A stretch of DNA of 64,000 bases from Zygnema cylindricum. Its lineage: Eukaryota; Streptophyta; Zygnematophyceae; Zygnematales; Zygnemataceae. The stretch is taken from positions 17,745 to 81,744 of the forward strand of contig JBBHKE010001776.1 in assembly GCA_037447655.1 (NCBI GenBank), in the 5' to 3' direction. The translations under genes and the position numbers were made by a program. This document shows, one piece after another, positions 45,491-58,700 of this stretch; the stretch's first letter is position 1, and the number at the start of each line of letters is the position of its first letter. A model generated the notes under the pieces. That model saw only the letters and a list, made by a program, of their open reading frames with translations, was not told the origin of the DNA and did no database searches.

Positions 45491-46494
45491 TTCAAATTAC
45501 CAATATAGGCTATAATTGACGCCATCGTAAGCAATGGTACTGATTGTTGTATACAATTGTGGAATCCGGCGACGCGCGATCAGGCCCTTAACATGAACCG
45601 ACAGATTTGGGTAGGGTTCTTTGTTGTTGTTGCTGTTTCAGTCTAGGTCTAGTTGTCACATTTTTGTACGGCTGTTTCGCTTTCGGTTCAGTAATTTAGT
45701 ATTTTTTTAAAGATTTGACAGCGCGCGTTTGCACGTTCTGTGTACAAGTAGGCAGTGTAGAATTTGGGAAAGGGTACGTTCCCATGTGTTAAAGTAAAGG
45801 TATTTTTTTGTCTATATCCTGCAAAACAGAGCATGCAAGAGAAAATCGTATGTCCGTACATAATAAATGCGAAAACCATAGTACAATTTGCGTCATTTTG
45901 AAACTTAAATGTATTATGGCTTGTTGTTTTGCTCTTTTCGACCCACTGCGCCGTCATTACCGCTCGTACGAACTATAACTGATTCTATAATTTAATTAGG
46001 GAATTGATCATGGCAGGGACTATTTTGGTTGCGCACAGTCACTTACGTCACTTTGTCAAAGATTGTAGATTTTAAGTACACATTGGTACAATAAAAGTAC
46101 CGTTGAGTTCAAGTCTGACGTTCAATTAGTTGAACAACTTTGTCTTTCAAGATATTATTACAACCGGTTAAAATTTTGCCGAGCTTGCAAACGTCGACCG
46201 TCATGATAAAAGTAGCATTTCACACGACCGGCCAAGGTTTACGGTAACATAACAGCAGCAACCACATGTAAATAAAAATGTTGCGCAAATTCACTTTCTC
46301 TTCTTACGTGAGCTCCGCAGTGAAAGCACATGTTCGCTACAAAAATCCGTACCTATTCGTACTACGCCGTACCTCTTATTTTGTTTTTATACGCGAACAA
46401 CATTAAAGAGAATCTTTCCAATATTCTCCAAAGGTATGGGAGGCAACAAGGACCGTTGGATGTTTTTTCGCGAAGCATTCGCGTTGAAAGTTTA
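45491..46494. other. no recognised gene
   Basis: Intergenic DNA. The phrase ACGTTCCCATGTGTTAAAGTAA near 45775 recurs in altered form near 47341 and, inverted, near 61960, marking a dispersed repeat family. Confidence 0.4.
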
Positions 46495-46537
46495 TGTAAA
46501 TGGTGATGTACCTCATCGAGGTACATCACCATTTACA
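46495..46537. repeat. perfect hairpin, 20-bp arms, 3-nt loop
   Basis: The left arm TGTAAATGGTGATGTACCTC (46495-46514), loop ATC, and exact reverse complement 46518-46537. No mismatch in 20 pairs. Confidence 0.9.
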
Positions 46538-47031
46538 GAAGAAATTGAGCCGCTACACGTTGGATAATGAATGTACGTGTCAAGATGGCAACCAATGAAA
46601 TTCGAAAATTTTTGCAAATGATATATGCATTCAAAAATTCAACGGAAATCACGAAAGTGATCTCATAACGAGCTTTTGTCGCGCTATTTTTGCTACCGGC
46701 CATTCGTCACACTATTTGTGGAAGTGCTCATTCGTCACGCGAAAAAGAAAAAACCCTAAAAATAATGAGCTGGCATCTGACAAGCGTTTGCAAACAGTAC
46801 AAAATTTGTGTGGTGCGATGCCTTGGTCCGCACATACATAGTATGCAAATGACGATTTCGAGTTGAAGTTGGTCAGTGTAAAAAATATTTGACGATTTTC
46901 AATATACGATCTTATCTTACGTGGTACCACTCATTTCTGAGCACGTGGATTACAGACTGCGCGATAGAACATCGTTCAAAGTGTAACATTCTGTAATGTT
47001 GTTCGTACGATTACATAATTTCCTGATGGAA
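46538..47031. other. no recognised gene
   Basis: Intergenic DNA with CGTAC-rich words; nothing further recognised. Confidence 0.35.
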
Positions 47032-47338
47032 CGCCACCCTTATCCGCAAAATTGAAATTTAATCGCGAAGCGTTAAGCTGAACATAACGCAAATTGAAGA
47101 ACGACGTGAAATGAAACCTCTGAAAACTAAAGTATTAGAAGTATTGTACGGACATATTAAATCGCACGAAAATAAATAAACTTTTGAGTTTTGACACTAA
47201 AGTAAAAGTATAAAACGGACCGACGTAAAAGTATCAATTGGAACTAAATGAAAAAAATGCGAGTCGTCACGCGCGACCAAATCAAGCTACACTATTTGCG
47301 ATTGGCGATTAAATTTCAATTTTGCGGCTAAGGGAGCG
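47032..47338. repeat. foldback element with about 34-bp inverted arms
   Basis: 47032-47066 and 47305-47338 are inverted copies; the inner 23 bases CCGCAAAATTGAAATTTAATCGC pair perfectly and the outer part differs at a few positions. The span between carries no ORF. Confidence 0.8.
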
Positions 47339-50300
47339 TCTCCATGTGCCAAAGTAAGGGTTTCTTTCCGTCGTTATCCTTTAAAACTTAGAGCCGTACC
47401 GCGTAAGTTTCAACCGTACAAAAAATAGAAAAAAAGGAGAAGTACATTTTGCGTTATCGTTGAATTTAAGATGTACTAAATGTTGTCGTCTTGTGTTCTT
47501 TGACCCACGGCCACGCCAAAAAACGTCATTTTCAAAATTTTCTTTAAAAAACAGGGACGATGTGTTTTAAAACAAAGTATTTTTGAAAAACAAATAGTAA
47601 CATGTATTAGCACGTGTAAAAAAATTTACAAAAATTTCAAACGAATTCAATCGACGGCGAAAGGTACACAATTCGTTATATTTTGTCTGTTTGCGTTCAG
47701 GTACGACGAGGTAAAGTACACTATTTGTTAGGTTTTGTCCTTTTGCGCCTGGTACGGATTTTATTTCGCCAGGGGTCTCAAGATTCCGATGCCATTTCAC
47801 GTCGAGCGGATAGGCGACGCAAAGGCAAGGTGCATCTTCTTCAACCGTGAAAGGGCACGGGCTGGAAGGCGGTACGTCTACAATGTCACGAAAACTCATG
47901 CAACATCACAAGCAGTTAGAAAAAATAAGGTGCGATAATTTTATGTCCTTATCAATAACTGTGAAGGATTTACATTGGCCGGGCAAAATCCTCCTCGAAG
48001 GTCTCCGCTGCCTAACAAATTTCGCACGCGAAACTTCCTACGAAATTCCCTTAAGTGAAAGTGACGTTTCGTACTAAAATTTGTACGAAACGAAGCACCG
48101 TGCATACTAAACGTTTCATTAGAACTTTATGAAACGTACGTGCGTAATTTCGGTACTAATTTGACCCTTAACCTGTTTCAATGATACCCACTTGTTATTT
48201 AGACCCCACGCTGTCACCTAAATACACCCATCGCTATAATTTTTAAAATATAACTCCAAATAGCGTGATTCTTTCGCAGACGTCTACCAATTTTAGTACT
48301 CTATAATTATAACACCTAAATACCCATTTATAAACAAGTTCGATCCGCTATTACTGTTACATTTTTAAGCCTTCACCTTACAATTAAGTATGTCATTTGG
48401 CGTTCGATATGTTTTTGGAGTGGAGGTGATCCCTTATGCTAGTAGTGACATTAAACCAACGCAGTTGCAATAGTGTAAGAAAATTATTAATAATAAGAAA
48501 TCGAAGTCGGTTTTTATGCCAACTAGTTTTAATATGTAATATTGAAAATTTGAAGAGGAGTACAGTATTGATGTGGCGCATCGGGAACTGATCGACACTG
48601 ATGTATTTAGGAGTCGAATTCAACCGAACATTTGGACAAGAGCATCTTGTTGGGGTCCGATATTGTTAGGCACCGAAGAAGGTGTGTTGAGAGGTTGTTA
48701 ACTTTTGAGGAGGATTTTTCCAATATGTTGCAAAAACTATTGAAATCGGAATTAGGTTTTGATTCAAGGTGAATTATTTAGAGTGCACGGGATATTGTGA
48801 TACTGATTAGGACAACAACTTTGATTCGAGAAATTCAATGTCCCATTATGCTTTTGTTTTCCGCGGAACAGTAGTTTCTTCGAGCTCTCCCTCATAACCT
48901 TTTGTGGTCTTCAATTTAAGGTAGGCGGAATACATGTCTGCTTGCCATACATCCAAAGCATTTGTTTGGATTGAGGAAATGATGGGGGAAGTTAGGAATT
49001 TTAACAGGTTGTTTGAAAGTCTACATAGATAGCATGAGTAACATGGTAAAAATAAAATGTTTTTCACAGACATACAAAACATATACCGATATTGTGGCAC
49101 TTTGTACACGATGTGTGTTTCGGAGGAGGAGGGATTTTCATACGGGTTAACATTGGAGGAATTCGCAAATATGTTAGAAAAAGAAACTGTTTATAATGAT
49201 TACTAATTTTGTGTATCGAGGGCCCCTTGCCGATATTTGATATGCATCTAATTTAGTGTACTCGATAATCAATTTATCGTCTCGATATGTTGAGAAACTT
49301 AATATCGTGATATTTTGCCAATTTATCGGCTCGATATGTCGATAAATTTACACCAAGATATATCGAAGCGGCGTTGGGTTTCCAAAAAAGTTTCAAAGCC
49401 AAACGCCCCCCTCTCCATTGTGGAGCGCCTCCAACTGTCGAGAGGGGTATTCCGTACGAGTCATTGTACAATATTTGTGTACTTAGTTTGCACGGACACC
49501 CACCTCTCATCAAATACATCGCGATAACTTTTGTTTGTCTCCGATGGTATACCGAGCCCATTGGCCATTCAATATTCAATATATCGCATATCAAATTTAT
49601 CGCGATAAGTTTTTACCCGATACAAAACTCTATGTATTTCAAAGGGGGGAACTAAATGGGGCTCATGTGAATCTTTTCGTGATTCGGACATTTAGAAGGG
49701 GAATGATCAGTGCAATTGTGAAATCAAGCATTGTGTAATCTGACGCTTTCATGAACTAGCACATTTAGATCGAGTTCATTGTTAAGTTGCGATTTTAGTT
49801 TACGTCCAGTGTAGTTGTATCATTTGTGTACGACTGTTTAGCTTTTCGGTTAGTTACTTTTGTAATGCTTTATATTGTTGCTTCATAGGCGCGCATTTGC
49901 ATGTTCCGTGTACTATAGGTTGTGGTGTCAAGAGTGGAGAATTCGGTCTTGTGTTTGAAAGGGAGAGCATAACTTATCTTTTGTATTAAAAACTTTTCTT
50001 TGGAGTATATTGGCTTCTAGTGGAGTGCTATCTCTATTGAATGTGATGCCATAAAAGGCTGAAAGGATTAATATGTCGAAATATCAAGAAAAGCCAAAAC
50101 AAGGAAAAACACTAAGATAAATAAGACAAGGAAGAAAGTAACGACAAACAAGGAAACAAGTGAGAGGTTTGTCATTCAAGTGTCTTTGATTTTGATTAAT
50201 TGTTTACAACGACACAAGAGAGTCTTATAGAAAGACGAGGTAAGGGTTAGCCGCAAAAGGCTCTAAAAGGTACATTTAGCCTAGAGCGTAACTTAGGAAG

Positions 50301-51180
50301 GTACATCTAGTTATGATAAAAGGAATCTAAGACTAAAGAGATTCCTACGAAAGAATCATCAATTCTAATAAAGGTATGTACATTCCACTAAATAAATTAC
50401 AGAATGCTAAACCGAAGTACAAGACTTATAGCGTAGCAAATAGAACTCTAAAAGTAGTGTAGAAAACAACAAGTAATGTAGAATGCTTTAATTGTATTTC
50501 AACAATCTCGTGTATGTTTTATTGCGTCTGCTGGGTATCTATGTGCATTGTATTTCTTGTATCGATCCTTCTTCCTTCGAAGCAGTGATATGAATGTAAA
50601 CAATACAAGATCTTGGCTCAAAATGGTATATGAGCAAAAGTTTAACAGGCTCTATTTGAAAACTTAACCCTGTCAAATTAGCGATAAAATTGTAAAACTG
50701 GGAATCTGGACATTATCAAAATATCGGCATCGATGGACCATAAATATTAGAATAGGCACAAATAAATTGTTAATTCGGCTGCCGAAGTTTTAGGCTTGGA
50801 AATGGCGTACTGTCAGAAGAGGACAGCTGCGGGGAGTGGAGTTTAGAACTTTAGATTTTAGTGGGAAGAAATTGCGGAGACGAACTCCCACATCGGTCAA
50901 AGCGTCAGAGCTCGAGTTCGGATGGTTAGCAAAATTGAATACCAGAACAAACCGGGAAATTTACAGGATTTTACTGCGTTAATTTTGGCTGTCACAAACC
51001 GATATTGCGGCTGACCGAAATAATCATATTTCGTGCGACTCCAAACTACGGTTGGATGATGATTAATATAGCCGTTCCATAATTTTAAGTGCGACGTCAG
51101 AGTTTGCGAAAACAGTTGGAAAGTGGAAACGCTAATATGTGGCTAGTAATACTAATACTGTAATATCTAATATGTAACGC
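47339..51180. other. 3.8 kb without a recognised gene
   Basis: AT-rich DNA. 49205-49640 is enriched in TATCG/CGATA words (TTTATCGCGATAAG) and may be a decayed palindromic element. Short ORFs show no family motif and codon-like periodicity is not apparent. Confidence 0.4.
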
Positions 51181-51400
51181 TACACCTTGAATCGCTATTA
51201 GGGTTAATACTTTTTTCGCAACTCAAAACATCCTTTCTGCGTACACACTTGTCCGATTTTCAATTTGAGACCGCCAATCGGAAGCTGTGAATCTTACCTT
51301 TCAATCGCAACCGGTAGATCTACAATCGGACATGTGTGTCGGAGAAAAATGTTTTAGGAAATGAAAAAAAACATCAACACTAATATCGATTCACGCTGTA
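51181..51400. mobile_element. 217-bp MITE family, copy 4
   Basis: Element 51183-51398 between TA dinucleotides; left CACCTTGAATCGCTATTAGG, right CTAATATCGATTCACGCTG inverted. The core (GAGACCGCCAATCGGAAGCT) matches copy 1. Confidence 0.85.
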
Positions 51401-52377
51401 ACATGTAATACTGGTTACAACCTCATGCCATACGCGGTTACGCCCATTCTATGATATAATACGCGTACATTATGGGAAGTCACACATACTGTAGGGTTCC
51501 CAAACATTTTCGCACATTTCAACTTTTCAAGTAATACTTTGGTTTTGACGTGTCACTGTGAATTGTTACTTTTTGTACAACCACGGAATCACCTTTTGAA
51601 TTTCAATTTGTTAGAATTGCGGAATTCCTTTGCTGTAATTTTGTGGAAATTAACATTTTTTTTTCCCTTTCGGAATAACCTTGACTAGGATGATATTCTC
51701 CTTATTCTCTTTTTTTGTGAACTTTAACCCTTTCTTCTTGTTTCCTTTTTCGTGGAGATATGGTAAAACCATCACAAGTTTTTGATTGCAACTTATTTTG
51801 TTAGCATCAACCTTTTGTTTTAGTCTTGAGATTTCAGATATCCAATTAATTACATTATATGCTAATACGGAAAATTTTCCTTTTCGCTGAATCTTTTAAA
51901 CATATTTGCAAACCCTAAAACATTCCAACATCTCATTGAGGCCGATTTTCTCGAAACCTAAAGTCAGGGAAATGCCAAACCCTAATTATATCTTAAACAT
52001 GGTCGCAAACCTTTAAATCATTCCATGGACAATGGGATGAACTATTTTATCAATGCAAGCAAGTCCAACGAGTTTTCATTGTCAAATTAGTCCATAAAAT
52101 GGTTTCTAAAGTTTCTGTTTGGACATTTAAACTAGTCTTGTCATCTCCCTAAACCATTTTCATCTTCTCTTCTATGCATTATCCACAATTTTTTTTCTTA
52201 AGTGTTTAAACTTTACCATTTTTTGCAAAAGCCACTCTAATGATCATCTCAAACCCTAAAAGGACCCCACAAATAAATAAAACTCTAACCTCCGCAAGCC
52301 ACTCCCATACTCATCTCCAAACCTTATTCCTCCTACTTCCAATTCTTTCTTATCCCTCAGCCTTTCCTTGACAGTAA
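51401..52377. other. no recognised gene; upstream region of the protease gene
   Basis: AT-rich sequence with telo-box words AAACCCTAA near 51912, 51978 and 52252. Confidence 0.4.
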
Positions 52378-52532
52378 CCCTGATATCAACCTAACTTTAG
52401 CCCTAACCCTAACCTAAACTTGAACCTCAGTCCTAAACCTAACCCTAATTGAACCGAATCCTAACCCTAACCCTAGTTTGAACCTTAATACTAACCCTAA
52501 ATCTAACCCTCAATCCTAATCCTAACTTTACT
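52378..52532. repeat. degenerate CCCTAA telomere-like tract
   Basis: More than ten CCCTAA/CCTAA units mixed with TTGAACC spacers, about 180 bp upstream of the protease start codon. Confidence 0.8.
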
Positions 52533-52709
52533 CTTAACTCAATTTAAAGATTTCAAGTCTATCTCCTCTAACTTTACACATATCACTCTCTTGCCACACT
52601 CTTTACCACTCAGTACCTCCCAATTTGTATGCTCTTATTTTTCTTGCAAGAGAGAGAGAGGGGCTGAGGCCCCTCTCCCTCTTCCTCTCCCTCTCCCTCT
52701 CCTTCTCCC

Positions 52710-55700
52710 ATGGCTGTCCTTGGAGAGCGTTCGACAAATGGAGACTCTACTACGCCCCCCCCTCACATAGGTCCTCAGCTTTTGCCACGTGTCGCTCCTC
52801 ACCCAAGACCCTCTCCTTCCTGTCCTTCGCGAAACCCTAATCCATGCACTCCTCCTCCTCCCCCTCCTCCTCCTTCTTCCTCCCGCCTTGCCCCTACGCC
52901 GTCTACCTCTTCTCCCTCTACCAAACCTACGGCTTCCTATGGACCTCCTTCTCACCTTCCCGCCCACACTAATAATTGTGATCGAAACTCCCACCATTCC
53001 CATAACCATACCCATTCCCATGTCAATAACAACCATACAAACAATTCCTATCCGAATAGCACACATATAAAACTCCCTTCCAAAGCCCACTGCAACTTCC
53101 ATTCAAACGGAGAAACTAGTGCCCCTATTAAATCCCAAAATGGGTCTCAACGAGGACTTCAAAATGGGTCTCAAAATGGTTCTAATTTTGAGTGCGGACA
53201 CCATGGATATGGTGGATATGGATGTTTAAGTGGAGAAAATCCGGAGAATTTGGCGAATTACGATTTGATTCCCCCTTTACAGATGAGGTGGCAAGGGGGA
53301 GTAAAAATTGGTCCAGGTCTCCGAAATTTGGGGAATACTTGTTACTTAAATAGTGTTCTTCAGTGTTTGACTTATACACCTCCTTTTGGGAATTTCTGTC
53401 AAAAACAGTTGCACTCCAAAACTTGTAAGTCGAGTTTTTCAGTTTTCCGATTTTTTCCGCTTTCCGATCTTTTCCGTTTTTCAAGGTTTTCACTCTCGAG
53501 AAAAATTGGATTCGTTTTTTTAAGTTGACTCTAAGATTCGCTGGCTGATTTTCTCCCTTGCCCTCTCTTTCTCTCCCTCCCTCTCTCCCTCTCCCTCTCG
53601 CTCTCCCTCTCTCTCTGCCTTGTACCCCATTCATTATTGTCATATGTTTTTTTTTCTCCAGGATCTTTTTTGAATCCAGACAGTCCTGGAAATTTTCCTT
53701 TTTGCACTTGGGGGTCTATCTCTCCCTCTCCCTCTCCCTCTTCCTCCCCTCTTCCTCTTCCTCTCCTTCTCTTTATCTCCCCGGCTCTCCCCCTCATATC
53801 ATATTCGTTATTATTTTATGTTTGGTTTTTCTCCAGGCTTTCTTTTGAATACAGACAGTCTTGAAAATTTTACTTTTTGCATTTGGGGGTCTCCCTCTCC
53901 GTCTCCCTCTCCCTTTTCCTCTTCCTCTTCTTCTCCCTCTTCTTCTCCCTCGTCTTCTCTCCCTCTCCCCCTCATATCATATTTGTAATTATTATATGCT
54001 TGTTTTTTCTTCAGGCTCTCTTTTGAATTCAGACAGTCCCGATAACTGTCCTTTATGCATTTGGAGGTCTCCCTCTCCCTCTCCCTCTTCCTCTCCCCCT
54101 CCTTCACTCCATCTCCCTCTCTCTCCCCCTCATATCATATTCGTTATTACTATATGTTTGTTTTTTCTCCAGTCTCTCTTTAGAATCAAGGCAGTCCCGA
54201 TAACTGTCCTTTTTGCATTTGGGGGTCCACTCCCTCTCCTCCCTCTCCCTCTTCCTCTCCCTCTCCCTCTTCCTCTCCCCCGCTCTCCTCCTCATATCAT
54301 ATTCGTTGTTATTATACGTTTGTTTTTTCTCCAGGCTCTCTCTTGAACCCAGACAGTCCCGATAACTGCCCTTTTTGCCTTTTCGAATTACGAATTTGGA
54401 GGAATTTGACTTCCGGTATTCCGAAAGACGCTCCTCGACAAATCCACTCTAAATTAAAACTCATTGCGAAGAGTTTTCGGGCAGGACGTCAAGAAGACGC
54501 CCACGAACTTCTTCGATATGCGATCGAAGCTTGCAATAAAGCGTGCATCGAACTCGAAAAGTTTATTTTGGGGGAAAAATGTCGAAAAAATTGCGGATGT
54601 CAGATGGTCGGAGGAGAAGCGAGGAAGGGGCCGGTAGTTAGAGTGGGAGGTGGATTAGGAGTGGGAGGAGTGGGAAGAGTGGGAGGAGTGGGAGGTGGAG
54701 GTGGTGAAGGAGGTGGAGGAGGAGGCGAAGGAGGAGGAGGTAGTGGTAGTGGTGAGTTGTCAGGTGTGATGAAAAGCAATTCGAGTACAATTTTTCGATC
54801 GGGACCGGGAGGGAGTGGAGGGGAGGGAGGAGTAGTGAGTGGTAGGCAGTCAAACGGAGTGGGAAATGGGAGTTGTTGTGGGAGAGGATGTACAGGAAGG
54901 AGGATAAACGAGAATCATCATCATCATAATAATAATAATACGAATATTAATTCTAGTAATATTAATAACAATAACACTAATAGTAGTTCAAAAGAGGAAC
55001 CTCATACGGTTGTAAAGGAAATTTTTGGAGGAATGTTACAAAGTCAAGTAAAATGTTTGAGTTGTGAAGAGGAGAGTAACAAATTGGATGCGATAATGGA
55101 TTTGAGTCTTGATATTCATCGATTATCTTCACTGAAACAAGCTCTCTCTCGCTTCACTCAGCCGGAAATGTTGGATGGGGAGAATAAATATAATTGTGGG
55201 AAGTAAGTGTAACCCTTTATTTCTGTTTTTTTCTTTTTCTTTTCCGTTTTCTTTTTGTTTTTTTGATTTTTTCTTTCTTTCTGTTTTTTTTCCTTTCTTT
55301 TATTTTACTTTGAGTTTTTTTTTGGGGCGGAGGGAGATTGGTAGTGTTGGAAATCGTATCGATTTTTTCAAAAATATTGCAATGCGAGAAAACTGTTGTT
55401 TTGTATCACAAGACAATGTTGTGTTCGGTAGCTATAAGATACGGGATACAATAAGTCTCTCTTTTTTGTTTCTCCCCCTTCTCTCTCTCTCTCATTCCCA
55501 CCCTTCCCCTCTCTCTCTGCTTTTCCGGTATCGTTCATACACCCTCTGCCTCCTCTCTTCCTATTCGCCTCTTTCCCTCTACCTCCTTCTCCACTCCTAC
55601 ATCCCCTCTGCCATCTTCCCTCCCATCCCTACCCTCTCTCAATATGGATTACCCTCTGATCTCCCTCCCCCGCTCCCTCCCTCTATTCCTCCCTCTCCCT

Positions 55701-58700
55701 CTCCCTCGAATGCAATAATGGTTCCCAAGCTCTCCCTCTTCCTCTTCCTCTCCCGCTCCCTCTCCCTCTCCCTTTTCCTCTCCCTCAGAGGGAGGGAGGA
55801 GGGGGGAGAGAGATGTCGAGAGATAGGGGATTTGCTTTTTTATGCACTTCTTTAGTTTTTTGTTTATTAATTAATTAATGTTTTTATGTTGTTTGTTTGG
55901 TTCTAGATGCAAGCGATTGTCAGCGGCCCGAAAGGCGATGTCTATTCAACAAGCTCCGAATGTCCTCGTTATCCAATTTAAGGTGCGGTTTTATTGTTTT
56001 TTATTATTATTATTAGTGTTTTTGTTATTTATCATCGTTGCTATGAAGATTGTTATTTTTTATATGTGTTGCCATTCTGATTATTATTATTTTTTGTAAA
56101 GTTTATTTTCTATTCGCCTTCTAGCCAACAAGTTTCAAACGTCTTTATTATCCACTTTAAGGTGTGGTTATTATTTTTCGTGTGGATTTATTCTATTTTC
56201 TGTTTATCTATGTTTGAAAAATGTGAGGGAGAGTGTGACAGAGAGGAGAGTGAGAAAGGGAGAGGGAGGGAGAGAAGAGAAGGGGACAGGGAGAGAATTT
56301 AGTTGTAAAATTTAAAAAATAAAATTTTGTGGATGTACACTTTAATCAAACCTTTTGTGGTACAGAGATTTGAAAACATTTTGGGAGGAAAAATTGACCG
56401 ACATATTCGATTTGAGGAGACGGTTTCTCTCGCCGAACACATGAGCTCGGGAGCAAAGGTATTTTTTTTTTTTTAAAGTGTCTTTTTTTTATTTTATTTT
56501 TTTCCTTATAATTGCTAATAACTTTTTGGGCTTCATTACATATTTGATTTTTTGTTTTTGTTTTTACGCAGTGTTAATCAGTAGTAGGGATCCTGGAGTT
56601 TAAATTGGAGGCTATATATGTATAACTCTATATTTGAAATTTTAGAAGGACGAGGATTGTCATTTGAACCAAAATTAAAAATTGGGCTTGAAGAAGAAGA
56701 AGTCGAATTGAAACCTAAAGGTTGACCAAAATTTGAATGAGACTTGAGATCGGGATACGTTGTTTTCTTTAATTGATTTTGTAGGATCCTCGGCCCGAAT
56801 ATGAACTTTATGGAGTTGTCGTTCACTCCGGATATTCGCAAGATTCGGGACACTATTACGCTTATGTAAAGGTAATATATGTCTATTTTTTCTTTCTCTC
56901 TCTCTCTCTCTCCCTCTCCCTCTCCCCATATGTGTTTTGCATATAAATATTCATATGTATTGTATGTGTTATATGTATATTTTTTTAAAATTGCAGAATT
57001 CAGTGCAACGGTTTTTGAGTGTTTTCTCGATACTGTTTTTTTCCTGTTTTTGTTTTTTTATTTTTTCCCTCTCTCTCAGACTATTCCCTTTTTTTTATCC
57101 TTTTTTTTTTTGTCTGTTTTTCTTACTTTTTTCTTCCAGGATTCTGAGGGAATCTGGTCCTGTTGCGACGATTTATCGGTTTCCGAAGTTTCTCTTGATA
57201 CTGTTTTATCCGAAAAAGCTTATATGCTTTTTTATTGTCGAGATTCCCCTCGTCCTCCCATTCTCTCCTCCTCTCACATTTTATCTCACACATCCACACT
57301 ATTTCCCAACAATCACAATCGTTATCGACCGAATCTGTCTCTACCCTCATCCCCTCCAATTTCTCACTCTCGGCTAAATCAAAATCCTTCCCTACCCTCT
57401 TCCCCTTTAACTCCTCACTCTCGACTAATTCAAAATCCTTCCTTATCTTCACTCCCTTCCAATCCTGTCCCAATTTCCTGTCAAAACCGGCATGTTCGTT
57501 CCGATATTTGTGGAACCGATAAAGGAAATAATTTGAATATGAATTCTAATACTGGAAATGGGTTTTCGAGGAAAATTAGTAATTCAGTTAATTCTGATCA
57601 AAATAGCCACAGTTGTAAGGAAGACAGGGGAGGAGGAGGTGGAGGAGGAACAGGAGGAGGGGGAGGAGGAGGTGGAGGAGAACAGGTTCTGAAAGGAAAT
57701 TGGCGGGAGTCAAATGGAAATGGAAAAACAAGTTTAGTGAGTTCAAATCACGGGTGTAAACCGGGTATAAAGTTTCGAATTATTGGCCCAAAACCTCCTC
57801 CTTCTCATTCTCTTACCACTCTTGCCACTAAGAAACCAGAAACAGAATCGCAGATATCAGAAAGTAAATCGCAAAAATTGGAAAATAAATCTAAAAAATT
57901 AGAAACTGAATTGAAATTCAAATCTCAAAAATCGAAATTTGAATCTCAATCAGAGATTCCCCAGGGCCATGCGATCCATGAGGGAGGGGGAAAGGGCGAG
58001 GGAGAGGGACAGGGACAGGGTGAAGGGGAGCGAGAGCGCGAGAGAGTTGGAGAGGGAGAAGGAAAGGGAAAGCAAAAGGGAGAGGGGGAAATTCTCCAGG
58101 TCCATGAGATCCTAAAGGAGGCAGGTGGGATGGGAGAGGGAGTGGGAAGGGGAGGAGAGAGAACTGAGGAAACTTCAAGAATATTTTTTACCGAAACCGT
58201 TACAGTTTCTCACAGAATTTTGGGTCAGTCAGACAGTAAGGGTTTGGTGGAAAACTTATCGGGAATTTCAGAAATTTCTCAGGACATGGGACAAAAAGGA
58301 GAGACAGAAGAGATAGAAGAAAGAAAAGAGAAAGAAGAGAGAAAAGAGAGAAAAGAGAACGAAGAGAAGGAGATACGTCAGAAAATGGAAATGGAACGGA
58401 AAAATGAGACAGAAGGTCGAGAAGAAAGAAAAGAGAGAGAAGAGAGGGAGGAAAGGGGAGAAGAGAAGGAGAGAACTGTAGACATAGATAGGGCTTCTTC
58501 TGGTGACAAATGTAGTTACAGGGAAGAAGGAGAAGTGGGTAAACAGAAGGCAGGTTTGTCAGATACAGCCGGTTTTGCTGAAATCATTGGCGAGTTAAGG
58601 GATGAATCTGGGGAAGGTTCTTTTATCTTGAGGGAAAAAGACAAAAATGGCAATGTAGATTCTAGAATTGTGAGTGATTTTTCTCAAGGAGTGGAAATGG

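Noticed and set aside
57001-57139. Alternative acceptor TTGCAG at about 56996 for protease exon 6
   Set aside because: The extra sequence is T-rich low complexity that would insert between the His box and the DSEGIWSCCDD segment; the acceptor at 57138-57139 joins them directly in phase as in the family.
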